DNA from: Streptomyces sp. DH12
GTDB taxonomy: Bacteria; Actinomycetota; Actinomycetes; Streptomycetales; Streptomycetaceae
Length of the DNA: 64,000 nt
Reading direction: 5' to 3'
Assembly: GCF_020873895.1 (NCBI RefSeq)
Contig: NZ_JAHWGT010000035.1
Span: forward strand, 1 to 64,000
A program made the translations under genes and the position numbers. Position 1 is the stretch's first letter; each line of letters opens with the position of its first letter. This document shows positions 36,751-45,386 of this stretch, one piece after another. Under the pieces are notes generated by a model. That model was given only the letters and a program-made list of their open reading frames with translations, did no database searches and had not been told where the DNA came from.

Positions 36751-37023
36751 ATGGCGACGCTTGCACCCCCAGCTCAGGCTCCGTGGGCGATGCGGCTGGT
36801 CACCGACCGGCTCCCGGTCGGCCCGCCGTCGTACGCCGCGGTGACGCTCGACGCGGCCACGCAGACCGCCCGCTACACCGACGCCGCCGGCCAGGTGGTG
36901 GAGATGGGCAAGCACGGCACGTCCCGTACGACCGGCACGGCGTCGATGTCCGGCGGCGGTGACGGGCAGAACCCGCAGCCGCAGACGCAGGACGACCACA
37001 CCACCGACTACGAGTCGGACTGA
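36751..37023 (+). CDS. tgmA: Graspetide precursor peptide (TgmA-like)
   Basis: A 90-residue ATP-grasp-modified RiPP precursor. The leader has the conserved pattern PWAMRLVTDRLPVGPPSY (residues 11-28) followed by YTDAAGQVVEMGKHG. The core is Thr/Ser-rich at 57-67 (TSRTTGTASMS) and then Asp/Glu-rich at 71-90 (D71, D81, D82, D86, E88, D90). This is the layout needed for omega-ester links between Thr/Ser hydroxyls and Asp/Glu side chains. GGAAGGA precedes the ATG. The maturase gene follows after 4 bp. The exact crosslinks cannot be read from sequence. Confidence 0.88.
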   Translation: MATLAPPAQAPWAMRLVTDRLPVGPPSYAAVTLDAATQTARYTDAAGQVVEMGKHGTSRTTGTASMSGGGDGQNPQPQTQDDHTTDYESD

Positions 37024-37027
37024 CGCG

Positions 37028-38017
37028 ATGACGGCTCCCCTCGTCCTGGTCATCACGTCCCTGGAGGACGTCACCGCGGACCGGGTCATCGGCGCGCTGA
37101 ACGAGCGTGAGGTGCCGGTCGTCCGCGTCGACCCGGCCGACATCGGCGCCGGTCTGTCCTTCGGTGCTCGCATCGGCGCCGGGGCGCCATCGTGGGGCGG
37201 GCGGCTGCGTACGGCCAGCCGAGAGGTGGAGCTGGGGGAGGTGGCGGCGGTGTACTACCGCCGCCCCACCCTGTACTCCGCGCGGTACGGCCACCTCCCG
37301 GCCCAGCAGCGCGACTTCTCCGCCGCCGAGGCCCGGCACGGGCTGGGCGGGGTGCTGGGCCACCTGCATGGCGCCCGCTACGTCAACCACCCCAGCGCGG
37401 TCACGGCGGCCGACTTCAAGCCCGCCCAGCTCCAGCGGGCGGCCCAGCTCGGCCTGGCCATCCCGCCGACGCTGGTCACCAACGACGTCGAGCAGGCCCG
37501 TAAGTTTGCCGCCGACCACGGGCGGATCATCTACAAGACGTTCCGCGGCCTGCCCCGCGACGAGGACGGGCACACCGGCGCGATCTGGGCCCAGCGCGTC
37601 GACCCCGAGTCCTTCGACGACTCGCTCGCGGTGACCGCCCACCTGTTCCAGGCGGAGATCCCGAAGACCGGCGACGTGCGCGTCACCGTGGTCGGACGCC
37701 GTGTGTTCGCTCAGCAGATCGCTGCCCCGGACGGGGCGCTGGACTGGCGCCGCGGCGACTGGGACCAGCTCCTGCACGCCCCGATCGCCGTGCCAATGCC
37801 GATCGAGGCTGCGCTGCACAGCTACCTGTCGGCGTTCGGCCTGGCCTTCGGCTGCTTCGACTTCGCCCTGACCGGCGACGGCCGCGAGCCCGGCGACTGG
37901 GTGTTCATCGAGTGCAACCCCAACGGCCAGTGGGGCTGGCTGCCCGACGCCGGCGACATCACGACGGCGTTCGCCGACATCCTGAGTACGAGCACGGAAG
38001 GAGGCGGGGCGCGATGA
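37028..38017 (+). CDS. tgmB: Graspetide maturase, ATP-grasp ligase (TgmB-like)
   Basis: A 329-residue ATP-grasp enzyme that should form omega-ester bonds in the precursor core. Features include YYRRPTLYSARY near residue 77, IYKTFRG near 168-174 (nucleotide-binding lysine) and the metal-binding ECNPNGQW near 295-302, characteristic of graspetide ligases. The frame is open further upstream, but the ATG at 37028, four bases after the precursor stop, gives the standard start (MTAPLVLVITSLEDVTADRV). It overlaps the methyltransferase gene by ATGA. Confidence 0.92.
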   Translation: MTAPLVLVITSLEDVTADRVIGALNEREVPVVRVDPADIGAGLSFGARIGAGAPSWGGRLRTASREVELGEVAAVYYRRPTLYSARYGHLPAQQRDFSAAEARHGLGGVLGHLHGARYVNHPSAVTAADFKPAQLQRAAQLGLAIPPTLVTNDVEQARKFAADHGRIIYKTFRGLPRDEDGHTGAIWAQRVDPESFDDSLAVTAHLFQAEIPKTGDVRVTVVGRRVFAQQIAAPDGALDWRRGDWDQLLHAPIAVPMPIEAALHSYLSAFGLAFGCFDFALTGDGREPGDWVFIECNPNGQWGWLPDAGDITTAFADILSTSTEGGGAR

Positions 38018-39213
38018 CGATGCCCGCCGACCTGGAGACCGACGCCGCCCGGCTGCGCGAGGCGATGGCGAAGGCCCTCGCCGAGGATGGCGTCCTCGCT
38101 GATCCCGGCTGGCGGGCGGCCGTGGAGAAGGTGCCGAGGCACCGGTTCGTGCCGGGCTTCTACCTGCCCGCCGACGGGCTCGACGGGCAGGGGCTGACGG
38201 TGTGGGAGCCGGTCACCGCCGAGCTCGACTATGGCCGGTGGCTGGCCGCCGCGTACTCCGACACGACGCTGATCACGCAGTTCGACGGCGACGAACCGGA
38301 CTGGAAGCAGCCTGCCGTACGGCACGGCGGGGCCCCCACGTCGTCCTCCACGCTGCCGTCGCTGGTCGTACGGATGTGGGCGGATGCCGACGTGCAGGAG
38401 GGGCACACGGTGCTGGAGATCGGCACCGGCACCGGCTACTCCACCGCGCTGGCCTGCGAACGCCTCGGCTCGGCCGACGTCACGAGCATCGAGGTCGACC
38501 CCCACCGTCTGGAGCAGGCCGCGAGCGCGCTGTACGGCTGCGGGTACACGCCGACGCTGGCGGTGGCGGACGGGCTGTACGGCTACTGGCCCGAGGCGAA
38601 GTTCGACCGGATCGTGGCCGCGTGCTCCTTCCGCGCGGTGCCGCCCGCGCTGCTGGCGCAGGCCCGGCCGGGCGGGAAGATCCTGCTCACCCTCTCGGGG
38701 TGGCTGTACGGGTACGCCCGCGTCCTGCTCACCGTGAACGGCGACGGCACCGCCGAGGGACGGCTGCTGCCCGGCACCGTGTCCTTCATGTCCGCCCGCA
38801 CGCACGCCGCGCCAGCGTTCGGCAATCCCGCCCACTGGGCCGCAGGGCTTCCGGAGACCGGCCGGGCGGCCCGGCACAGTCCGGAGCGGATCACGGCCGG
38901 GACCGAGGAGGCGTTCCACCTGCGGTTCCTCGCCCAGTGCGCCGTGCCGGACGCGCAGACGACGACCGTCGGCGAGGTCGTGCACCTGGTCGACGTCGTG
39001 ACCGGCTCCGCCGCCACCCTCACCCCCATCGAGGACAGGTGGGAGGTCCGCGAGGGCGGCCCCGTGCGGCTGTGGGAGCGGATCGAGCGCGTGCTGTCCG
39101 CGTACGACGAGGCGGACCGTCCCGGACCGGAGACGTTCACCCTGCACGTCTACGACGGCGGGCAGCACCTGCGGCACCCGCACCTGCCCGGCCTGCCGCT
39201 GCCGAGGCCCTGA
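38014..39213 (+). CDS. Protein-L-isoaspartate methyltransferase of the graspetide cluster
   Basis: A 399-residue PIMT. The N-terminal region shows VEKVPRHRFVPGFYLP, the SAM-binding motif I is VLEIGTGTGY (133-142), and FDRIVAACSFRAVPPALLAQ follows. It is much longer than a repair PIMT (~210-220 residues), with ~170 extra C-terminal residues, as in graspetide-linked PIMTs. In the fuscimiditide pathway such an enzyme methylates a core Asp, which cyclises to an aspartimide. That role is inferred here from context. It is coupled to tgmB by ATGA and ends before a strong terminator. Confidence 0.88.
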   Translation: MTMPADLETDAARLREAMAKALAEDGVLADPGWRAAVEKVPRHRFVPGFYLPADGLDGQGLTVWEPVTAELDYGRWLAAAYSDTTLITQFDGDEPDWKQPAVRHGGAPTSSSTLPSLVVRMWADADVQEGHTVLEIGTGTGYSTALACERLGSADVTSIEVDPHRLEQAASALYGCGYTPTLAVADGLYGYWPEAKFDRIVAACSFRAVPPALLAQARPGGKILLTLSGWLYGYARVLLTVNGDGTAEGRLLPGTVSFMSARTHAAPAFGNPAHWAAGLPETGRAARHSPERITAGTEEAFHLRFLAQCAVPDAQTTTVGEVVHLVDVVTGSAATLTPIEDRWEVREGGPVRLWERIERVLSAYDEADRPGPETFTLHVYDGGQHLRHPHLPGLPLPRP

Positions 39214-39228
39214 CGGGCCTCACGAGAC

Positions 39229-39277
39229 CCAGGCGCCCGGGCGGAGGGATGTGACGGACCTCCGGTCGGGCGCCTGG
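39229..39277. terminator. Bidirectional terminator after the graspetide operon
   Basis: A perfect 11-bp outer stem (CCAGGCGCCCG) encloses a 27-base loop, which contains a further short GGAGG/CCTCC pairing. It separates the convergent graspetide operon and zinc-ribbon gene. Confidence 0.75.
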
Positions 39278-39289
39278 CCTTGTTGTGTC

Positions 39290-40513
39290 TCAGCCGCCGC
39301 TTCCGGCCTCGCACACGCCGCGTACGGCGTCGCGGATGTCCAGGACCATCACGTCGTCGATCTTCTCGATGCCGCCGGAGCCGAAACGGACCCACAGCGG
39401 GTAGGCGCCGGCGTCGCGGGCGAAGGCGAGTTTCTGCGCGGACGCAGCGTTCGGTGCGGAGTCGATCTCCACCACGACGTCCGGGAGGCCGGGCATCCAG
39501 ATCACCACGTCCAAGCGCCCGTAGCGGCCCTTGCCGTCCGGCACCACGGGCAGCCGCAGCTCCCGGTAGGCGCGGGCGTACGGCGCCAGCACGCTGTCCT
39601 CCAGCAGCTCCTCCTTCATGGAGAGCGCCACCCGGGTCAGGCTTCGTGTGAAGTCGGCGGTGGTGGGCGGGCGGCCACCTTCCGCCCGGTCCTCCGCGAC
39701 GTCTTCGGCGGCCTCCTGGGACCAGGTGGCCAGCAGGTCGCCCAGCTGCCACGCCACCAGTTCCAGGTGCTCGGCCTGGACCCGGCGGGGTCGGCGGCCG
39801 GTGAGGTGGTGGAGCCAGCCCTCGGCCCAGTGCGCCTGGTCAAGCAGCCGCAGCACCCCTTGCCCTTCACCGGCGGCAGCGCGCCCGGCCGCCTCCTTCG
39901 AGGGCAGCAGCGTCGCGGCGGCCCGGGTGACCTGCGCCAGGACCTGTTCGCGCCTTCCCTGCTTGCCCATGACCTCCTCGGCGGCGATGGCGCCCTGGAG
40001 GTGCTTGGCCGCCCACCACCGCCACTCCGTCGCCAGCGGCGCCGGAACGTCCTTGGGCACGGGCACGGCGTCCAGCAGTTCGGCTGCGCGGCCGGCGGCG
40101 GCCTTCGCCGCGGCGGACAGCTCCGCCTTCATCCGCGGCTCGTTCTCCCGCCACCACTGCTGCTGGCACTTCCAGCACCGGGGGTGCTTCTTCGCCGCCG
40201 CCTCCGGCGTCACCATCGCGGTGTGCCCGCAGGTGGGGTACGTGTAGGAGACCCGGTAGCCCACGCATTCGCGGCAGGCGGCGACGTCGCCGTTCTTCCA
40301 CTTCGGCAGCGCGGTGCGGGTGGAGATGTTCTCCTCCCACTCGTGCCCGGCCGCACACCGCCACCACACCGCGACCTGCATCTTCGGCGTCGCCTTCTGC
40401 GGCGTCAGCCCGCCGTTGCGCTCCTGGAGCCACATCGCGGCGACCTGCGGATACGCCTCGGCCAGCGACACACCTAACGACCGCGCCACCTGGACACCCC
40501 TCCTCACGCTCAC
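39290..40513 (-). CDS. Zinc-ribbon protein with possible C-terminal nuclease-like domain
   Basis: A 407-residue protein. The N-terminal third has zinc-ribbon motifs of the DUF4379 type (WWRCAAGHEWEENISTR; ACRECVGYRV; YPTCGHTAMV; RCWKCQQQWW). A helical middle (~residues 130-290) follows. The C-terminus contains RYGRLDVVIWMPGLPDVVVEID, then QKLAFARDAGAYPLWVRFG. This D-x(n)-ExD plus Lys pattern resembles PD-(D/E)xK nucleases. The nuclease idea is inference. It could belong to a defence system or be a DNA-repair-like protein. It stands alone between two terminators. Confidence 0.72.
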   Translation of the reverse strand: MSVRRGVQVARSLGVSLAEAYPQVAAMWLQERNGGLTPQKATPKMQVAVWWRCAAGHEWEENISTRTALPKWKNGDVAACRECVGYRVSYTYPTCGHTAMVTPEAAAKKHPRCWKCQQQWWRENEPRMKAELSAAAKAAAGRAAELLDAVPVPKDVPAPLATEWRWWAAKHLQGAIAAEEVMGKQGRREQVLAQVTRAAATLLPSKEAAGRAAAGEGQGVLRLLDQAHWAEGWLHHLTGRRPRRVQAEHLELVAWQLGDLLATWSQEAAEDVAEDRAEGGRPPTTADFTRSLTRVALSMKEELLEDSVLAPYARAYRELRLPVVPDGKGRYGRLDVVIWMPGLPDVVVEIDSAPNAASAQKLAFARDAGAYPLWVRFGSGGIEKIDDVMVLDIRDAVRGVCEAGSGG

Positions 40514-40654
40514 GGGTCGGGCCCTCCCCGGCCCGGCGTCTCACCCGGTCAACGACCGCCGAGGCCGCATGGAGACGCCCAGTGTCAGCCTCACGGCTGC
40601 TCGTCGTCCTCGTCCAGACCGCCCGCGGCCGCCGGGGCGCCCGTACAGGCAGGA

Positions 40655-40688
40655 GGGGGTCGGAGACAACGCGAATGTCTCCGCCCCC
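40655..40688 (-). terminator. Terminator downstream of the 40.7-41.3 kb gene
   Basis: A stem GGGGGTCGGAGACA pairs with TGTCTCCGCCCCC, with one bulged base and a 7-base loop. It lies 30 bases beyond the end of the minus-strand gene. Confidence 0.7.
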
Positions 40689-40717
40689 TTTCTGCTGCGT
40701 CGCGGGCTGGGCCGCTG

Positions 40718-41332
40718 CTACCCCACGGCCGCAGGTGCCGAGCTGGGCCGGCTGACCGGGCGGGCCTTGACCCACTGGCCCGGGTCCAGCTCGTACTCCA
40801 TGCCGTTGGTGACGTGACAGCGGCGGGGGTGCTGTTCGTCGTCCAGGCGGACGATGAGGTAACGGTCCTCTGTGTCGATCACCGTTCCCGGTCGCCCGTG
40901 ATGACGGACCCGTGCGGCCAGCCCCAGGGCGGCGCCGGGCCGTTCGTCCAGCAAGTAGTACGACCTCATGTGCGCGAAGTCCCGCCGCTGACGGTCCGCC
41001 TCCGCGAACAGCACGCGGCACCCGGCGCGGCGGCAGTGAGATTTCGGGAGCTCGTGCGCGCCGAAGAACATGCCCTCGTCGAGCAGGATGTGCCTGGGGT
41101 CGCACGCGGCCCCGATGCCGGCCATGCCGGACCCGACGGCGTAGTGCCGCGTGAAGACCGCGACGTGCAGGTGGGTGTCCGCATGGACGTTGGGGCTGCG
41201 GAGGTAGCTGGCATCCCGGGTCGCCGCAGCGAGTTCGCCGTGGCGGGCGACCGGAGCCCCGTGGATGCTGCTTTCCGGAACGGTGGTGAGGGGCTGCGGG
41301 GCGGGCCTTCGCAGCATGGGCGAAACGGTCAC
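40718..41332 (-). CDS. Hypothetical protein
   Basis: A 204-residue protein I do not recognise. The central part is His/Cys-rich (DTHLHVAVFTRHYAVGSGMA; HELPKSHCRRAGCRVLF), and a C-terminal beta-rich section (GTVIDTEDRYLIVRLDDE, then HVTNGMEYELDPGQWV) suggests a small ligand- or nucleic acid-binding domain. It stands alone, transcribed leftward, with a terminator after it. Confidence 0.65.
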   Translation of the reverse strand: MTVSPMLRRPAPQPLTTVPESSIHGAPVARHGELAAATRDASYLRSPNVHADTHLHVAVFTRHYAVGSGMAGIGAACDPRHILLDEGMFFGAHELPKSHCRRAGCRVLFAEADRQRRDFAHMRSYYLLDERPGAALGLAARVRHHGRPGTVIDTEDRYLIVRLDDEQHPRRCHVTNGMEYELDPGQWVKARPVSRPSSAPAAVG

Positions 41333-41561
41333 CTGTCTCCTTCGGTGGCGCGGTCGAGTGCCTGGGCGGCTTCCGGGTGGGCCCGGACGAGGTGCTGGTC
41401 TGCGTACTCGCGGGCCTCAGCCTCGGTCTTGCCCGCGCCGTATCCGTCGTCGCACAAATTGCATGTCCAGGGCCAGGGCCATTTCCGGGCCAGCTTCCGC
41501 TCCCGCTCGCTGCGGCACAGCAGGAGGCTGGCCCGGCTGACGCTGACCCTCGCACGACACG

Positions 41562-41995
41562 GTGGCCGCCGCGTACGGGGACTACCTCAGCGACGTCCTG
41601 GAGTGGCTGGACCGGCCGTCCCTGAGCGATGTGAGCGTGCCCGAAACGGCCACCCTCGTGCAGGCCCTCGCCGCGGCGGACGACGCCAGGCTCGGCGACG
41701 ACCTCGACCGCTATCAGCAGGCCGTCGCCGTGCTGCGGACCGCGTGGCAGGCGGCGGACGACCGCGCCCGTCGCGCCGGTCTTCGACAGCTCCTCCTGCC
41801 GAGCGGAGCGCGGTCGAGCAGGCCCGCAAGCTCCTCGCCACGGCGCTGGACACCGGTTCGGGGAGTGAGCACGAGCGGCGGAGTGCGTACGCGAAGGCCC
41901 GCAAGCTCCTCGACGGAATCCTCGTCGTTCCCCCGCAGGCCGTCGCCGCGCTGGAGGACAGTCACCGCCTGGCCCTCGCGCCCAAGCACCTCTGA
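41562..41995 (+). pseudogene. Frameshifted hypothetical gene
   Basis: The first half reads well in one frame (YGDYLSDVLEWLDRPSLSDV, then DDLDRYQQAVAVLRTAWQAA) up to about 41,780. The second half reads well only in another (PAERSAVEQARKLLATALD, then YAKARKLLDGILVVPPQAVA) up to the stop at 41995. Together they would make a ~140-residue helical protein. A single-base indel in the source or the assembly explains this. No start codon has a clear ribosome binding site. Confidence 0.55.
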
Positions 41996-42185
41996 TCCGG
42001 GACGAGACAACGATGCGGCGCCCCCGTAGGACCCCGCCGCCGACCGCTCGCGAAACGCGACCTGCACGGCAGGCTCCCGAACGTGCCTTAATGAAGGCGC
42101 TCACAGCACCAGACATCTGGTCGCGCCGTGCGCCTACCGGTTACGGTCCTTATAAGTGGATCATGCCGGTAGCCAGGGGGCGACG

Positions 42186-43502
42186 ATGACCGAGGCAGAG
42201 GGGCGGGTACGGCTTGGTGGGCGAGTCTTGTCGCTGGTACGCGTGCGTGAGCATCCGGGCGAGTACGCCCCCCTGTTCAGCCGGGCAAAGGCCACGGTCG
42301 GCCACGCGGAGTGCTTGTGCCGCACGCCCGCCCTTCGTCTTGTGATTCGGTGCAGCCGCGCTGGTCGATACCACCTGGCGGGTTGGCCGGGGGAGGGGGA
42401 GCGCCATGATGCCGCATGCCCGTTCCACAAGCTGGCCCCTGGCCTCAGCGGCCGTGAAACGTACAGTGCGGAGGCCATCCGTGAGAACGAGAACGGCGTC
42501 TCGATCCGGCTTGACGCTGTTCTCGCGCGGAGCCTCACAGAGCCGCCTGTTGCCAAGACGTCCGGAGAGCAGAAGGAGGGCCGGACCCGGCGCACTGTGG
42601 GGCTGCTGGGCCTGCTTCACTGGCTGTGGGAGGAATCCCAGCTCACCGCTTGGCACCCACGTTGGCGGCGCCGCAACTGGTGGATCTGTCACGCGCGGCT
42701 GCGCGAACAGATCGAGGGCTGTTCCATCAACCAGGATCCGGCGAACATGGCCCTGTACATCGTGCCGCCATTTCACCCGGAGAGTGCCGAGCGCACCACT
42801 GCGGCGTTCGAGGGCTTCAGGGCCCGTCTGGGGCGGCACGGGCTCAAGGAGCATCGTGGCCTGATGCTTGGGGAGATCAAGAACGTCACACCGACTCAGT
42901 ACGGTGTTCGGGTCGCGCTCGCTCACCAGCGCGCCCCGCTTTACGCGTCTGCCGCCCTGCACCAGCGGGTGATCCGTTCCTACCGGTCGGCGTTTGCCGA
43001 GGCCGCCAGCGAGCAGGATGCCCGTCGGGTAGGCCTCTTCCTCGTCGAGCTCAGCCCCAAGGCGCACCTGAGCGTCGTCGACATGGCTGTCATGCTGGTG
43101 AACCGGCTCTACATTCCGGCGGACTCCAGCCACGAGGTCGCGATGGGCAACGCGCTCGCTGACGGCGGTCGATCCTTCGTCAAGCCGGTCCGCTACGACG
43201 GTACGGACGCCGTCTTTCCCGACTTCGTGCTGACCGACGTCGTTCCCCACGCCTACGTAGAGGTGTACGGCATCCGCGGCCGCGAAGCCTACGAACAGCG
43301 CAAGAAGGTCAAGCAGGCCTACTACCAGCGCCGAGGGGCCCCTCTGGTCGAATGGGACGTGGCCGAGCCTATGCCGGATCTGTCCCTGCCCAATGCGGGC
43401 GGAGTGCGGCGACATGCCGAGGGCTTCGGCCCTGGCTGCGGCTACCGGGGTGCCCGCGAGAGCGTCAACATTCACGTCAACCGCCACCACCAGGAGAAGT
43501 GA
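42186..43502 (+). CDS. DUF1173-family protein
   Basis: A 438-residue protein matching the DUF1173 family known from conjugative and integrative elements, whose function is unknown. The N-terminal part has a Cys-rich site (HAECLCRTPALRLVIRCSRA, then HDAACPFHK) likely to bind zinc. The C-terminal region carries FVKPVRYDGTDAVFPDFVLT and YVEVYGIRGREAYEQRKKVK, an arrangement reminiscent of restriction-like folds (D, ExY, K). It heads a plus-strand run with three small genes. Confidence 0.8.
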   Translation: MTEAEGRVRLGGRVLSLVRVREHPGEYAPLFSRAKATVGHAECLCRTPALRLVIRCSRAGRYHLAGWPGEGERHDAACPFHKLAPGLSGRETYSAEAIRENENGVSIRLDAVLARSLTEPPVAKTSGEQKEGRTRRTVGLLGLLHWLWEESQLTAWHPRWRRRNWWICHARLREQIEGCSINQDPANMALYIVPPFHPESAERTTAAFEGFRARLGRHGLKEHRGLMLGEIKNVTPTQYGVRVALAHQRAPLYASAALHQRVIRSYRSAFAEAASEQDARRVGLFLVELSPKAHLSVVDMAVMLVNRLYIPADSSHEVAMGNALADGGRSFVKPVRYDGTDAVFPDFVLTDVVPHAYVEVYGIRGREAYEQRKKVKQAYYQRRGAPLVEWDVAEPMPDLSLPNAGGVRRHAEGFGPGCGYRGARESVNIHVNRHHQEK

Positions 43503-43560
43503 CGGGTGTGACCATGCGAGATGTCCGGCCCGAACGACACCGAGAAGTGGAGATTCGAAC

Positions 43561-43770
43561 ATGAACTTCCTGTTGCATCAGACCATCGCGAACGGCGGCC
43601 GTCTCCCGGACGGACCGCACTTCGTGGACTGCTACATCTACGAGGGACAGCACTGCTCCTGCGGTGGGAACTACCAGGGTGACCAGCGGGGACCCGATCT
43701 GTGCGAATGCGGGACCTCCAAGAACCTGCTGCATGACTGCGACGCCGCCGACCGCGTCATCGAGAAGTGA
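43561..43770 (+). CDS. Small Cys-rich protein
   Basis: A 69-residue protein with six cysteines, including HCSCGGNY and LCECGTSK, probably one or two zinc sites. It follows the DUF1173 gene by 58 bp and precedes the next small gene by 12 bp, so it is likely in one operon. GAAGTGGAG precedes the ATG. Function unknown. Confidence 0.65.
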   Translation: MNFLLHQTIANGGRLPDGPHFVDCYIYEGQHCSCGGNYQGDQRGPDLCECGTSKNLLHDCDAADRVIEK

Positions 43771-43782
43771 GGAGCACGGCCA

Positions 43783-44187
43783 ATGAGCAACGCCTTGCCC
43801 GCCAGCCAGGCCGAGTACGACAGGCGGATGCGGGAGCTTGAAGACGAAGGTGAGATCGCCCGGAAGACCTACATCGAGGCCAAAAAGCGCTACGACCGCA
43901 TCTGCGACGAGATGCGGAACCTGCGTATCTCATGGCGCAAGCAGCAGACCGCTGTTCCCGCCGTTCAGGGGCCCAAGCCGGCCGGGCTCGTCTTGAAGAG
44001 CCGCGCCTATCCCGACCGCATCAAGCCCCACCGCGGCCGCCACACCCACGCCGCCACCTACGCCTCCGGCCTCCTCATGCGCACCGCGTGCAGCAAGACG
44101 TTCGAGGAGGAGAACGTCGACCACCTGTACGAGACCGACCCCGTGACTTGCCCGGGATGCCAGGGCACCATCCAGAGCAACTACTGA
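43783..44187 (+). CDS. Small protein with coiled coil and Cys/His motifs
   Basis: A 134-residue protein. Residues 8-55 form a charged coiled coil (EYDRRMRELEDEGEIARKTY). The C-terminal part contains HTHAATYASGLLMRTACSKT and TCPGCQGTIQSNY, a likely zinc site. A GGAGCAC-type ribosome binding site precedes the ATG. It is the third gene of the DUF1173 operon. Function unknown. Confidence 0.65.
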   Translation: MSNALPASQAEYDRRMRELEDEGEIARKTYIEAKKRYDRICDEMRNLRISWRKQQTAVPAVQGPKPAGLVLKSRAYPDRIKPHRGRHTHAATYASGLLMRTACSKTFEEENVDHLYETDPVTCPGCQGTIQSNY

Positions 44188-44189
44188 TC

Positions 44190-44363
44190 ATGCCCCTCTT
44201 CCGGGTGCTGGGCACCAGCAAAACATATCCAACCAAAACCGACTGGTACCAGATTCTGGAAACAAGCGACCCGGTCGAGGCGACCGCCGCTGTGCACGAA
44301 ACCGAGGGTACGTTCTGGCGTCGGCTCATCGAGGATGACCATGTCGTCCTCGACCGCGTCTGA
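44190..44363 (+). CDS. Small hypothetical protein, end of the DUF1173 operon
   Basis: A 57-residue protein (MPLFRVLGTSKTYPTKTDWY...) starting two bases after the previous stop and followed closely by a strong terminator. It has no cysteines, membrane helix or recognised motif. The tight spacing supports translation. Confidence 0.6.
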   Translation: MPLFRVLGTSKTYPTKTDWYQILETSDPVEATAAVHETEGTFWRRLIEDDHVVLDRV

Positions 44364-44372
44364 ATACGTCAA

Positions 44373-44403
44373 TGGCCCAGCCCGAGGAAAGCGGGCTGGG
44401 CCA
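44373..44403. terminator. Terminator between the DUF1173 and TrpA operons
   Basis: A perfect 12-bp stem (TGGCCCAGCCCG) encloses a 7-base loop, between converging operons. Beyond it, 44404-44525 shows no gene. Confidence 0.85.
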
Positions 44404-44525
44404 TCAGCAGACCAAGGTAACAGGACCGCACTCATCCTCTGGCCCCGCGATCCCCTCCAAGACCTACTCCGCCCCTTGGACAAAGGGCGCCGACAGCCTT
44501 TGAATCCGTCTCACCTCCGCGCGCA

Positions 44526-45386
44526 TCACCGTGCCGCTCCGCTCGGCCGGGCCATCGAGGCAACGAACTCCGCAACGAGTGCCGCAGCACTGCTCACGCC
44601 GCCCTTGTTGAAGGCGCGGACCAGCGGTGAGCCGACGACCACGCCGGACACGTCCGCCTGCTCCACCACGGCCGCCGCCATGGCAGGAGTGGAGACGCCG
44701 ATACCGCTGACGACTGGGGTGCTGGGCGCGGCACGCCTCACCATGGCGACGAACGATGAGAGTCTGTCGAGGTCGATCCCGGACAGGTAGCCCGTGCGCT
44801 GCCCCGCGGCCGCCGGCGCGTAGATGAACCCCGTCGCGGCCCGGCACGCGGCAGACAACTCGGCTGGTGACGCCTCCCGGCTGGCCAGGAGGGGGGCGCT
44901 GATCCTTGCGTCGGCCGCTGCCGCCGCCCAATCCGGGACACGCTCGGCAGGGACGTCAGGAACGAGGCATCCCGCGGCGCCCGCCGAAGCAAGCTCGTGG
45001 GCCATGCGCCAAGGGCCGTGCGCCTTAACCGTCGCCCAGTAGCTCATCACGACCACGGGCTCGCCGGTCAGAGCGGACACCCGCTCCACCGTCCTCAGCG
45101 TGGCGCCAACACCATGACCAGCACGCATTGCGTCGCGGTGGGCGGCCGCGATCACCGGTCCATCGAGCCACGGATTCACCGTGGGCACACCCACCTCCAG
45201 CACGGTCGCACCGTTGTGCGCGTACGCGACGAGGGCTTCGACGCCGTAGCGGTAGTCCGGGAAGCCCGCCAACGAGAAGGCACCGAGGACGGGCTGCCGA
45301 CTGTCCATCTGCCTGGCCAGCAGGTCGATGCCCCGACGCATTCCGGTACCCCTGGCCGCCTCGGGTACATCCACGCGATACGTCAA
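44526..45386 (-). CDS. trpA: Tryptophan synthase alpha-chain homologue
   Basis: A 286-residue TIM-barrel protein of the TrpA family, expected to split indole-3-glycerol phosphate into indole and glyceraldehyde 3-phosphate. The catalytic Glu (E64 in LEVGVP) and Asp (D75 in WLDGP) are present. The loop residue equivalent to E. coli Asp56, which contacts the beta chain, is Asn71. Phosphate-site glycines (SGIGVS; VVVGSPLV) are kept. No trpB is adjacent, so it may supply free indole to a pathway. The TTG start has an excellent GGAGGTGATC ribosome binding site and overlaps the previous stop. Confidence 0.88.
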   Translation of the reverse strand: MTYRVDVPEAARGTGMRRGIDLLARQMDSRQPVLGAFSLAGFPDYRYGVEALVAYAHNGATVLEVGVPTVNPWLDGPVIAAAHRDAMRAGHGVGATLRTVERVSALTGEPVVVMSYWATVKAHGPWRMAHELASAGAAGCLVPDVPAERVPDWAAAAADARISAPLLASREASPAELSAACRAATGFIYAPAAAGQRTGYLSGIDLDRLSSFVAMVRRAAPSTPVVSGIGVSTPAMAAAVVEQADVSGVVVGSPLVRAFNKGGVSSAAALVAEFVASMARPSGAAR

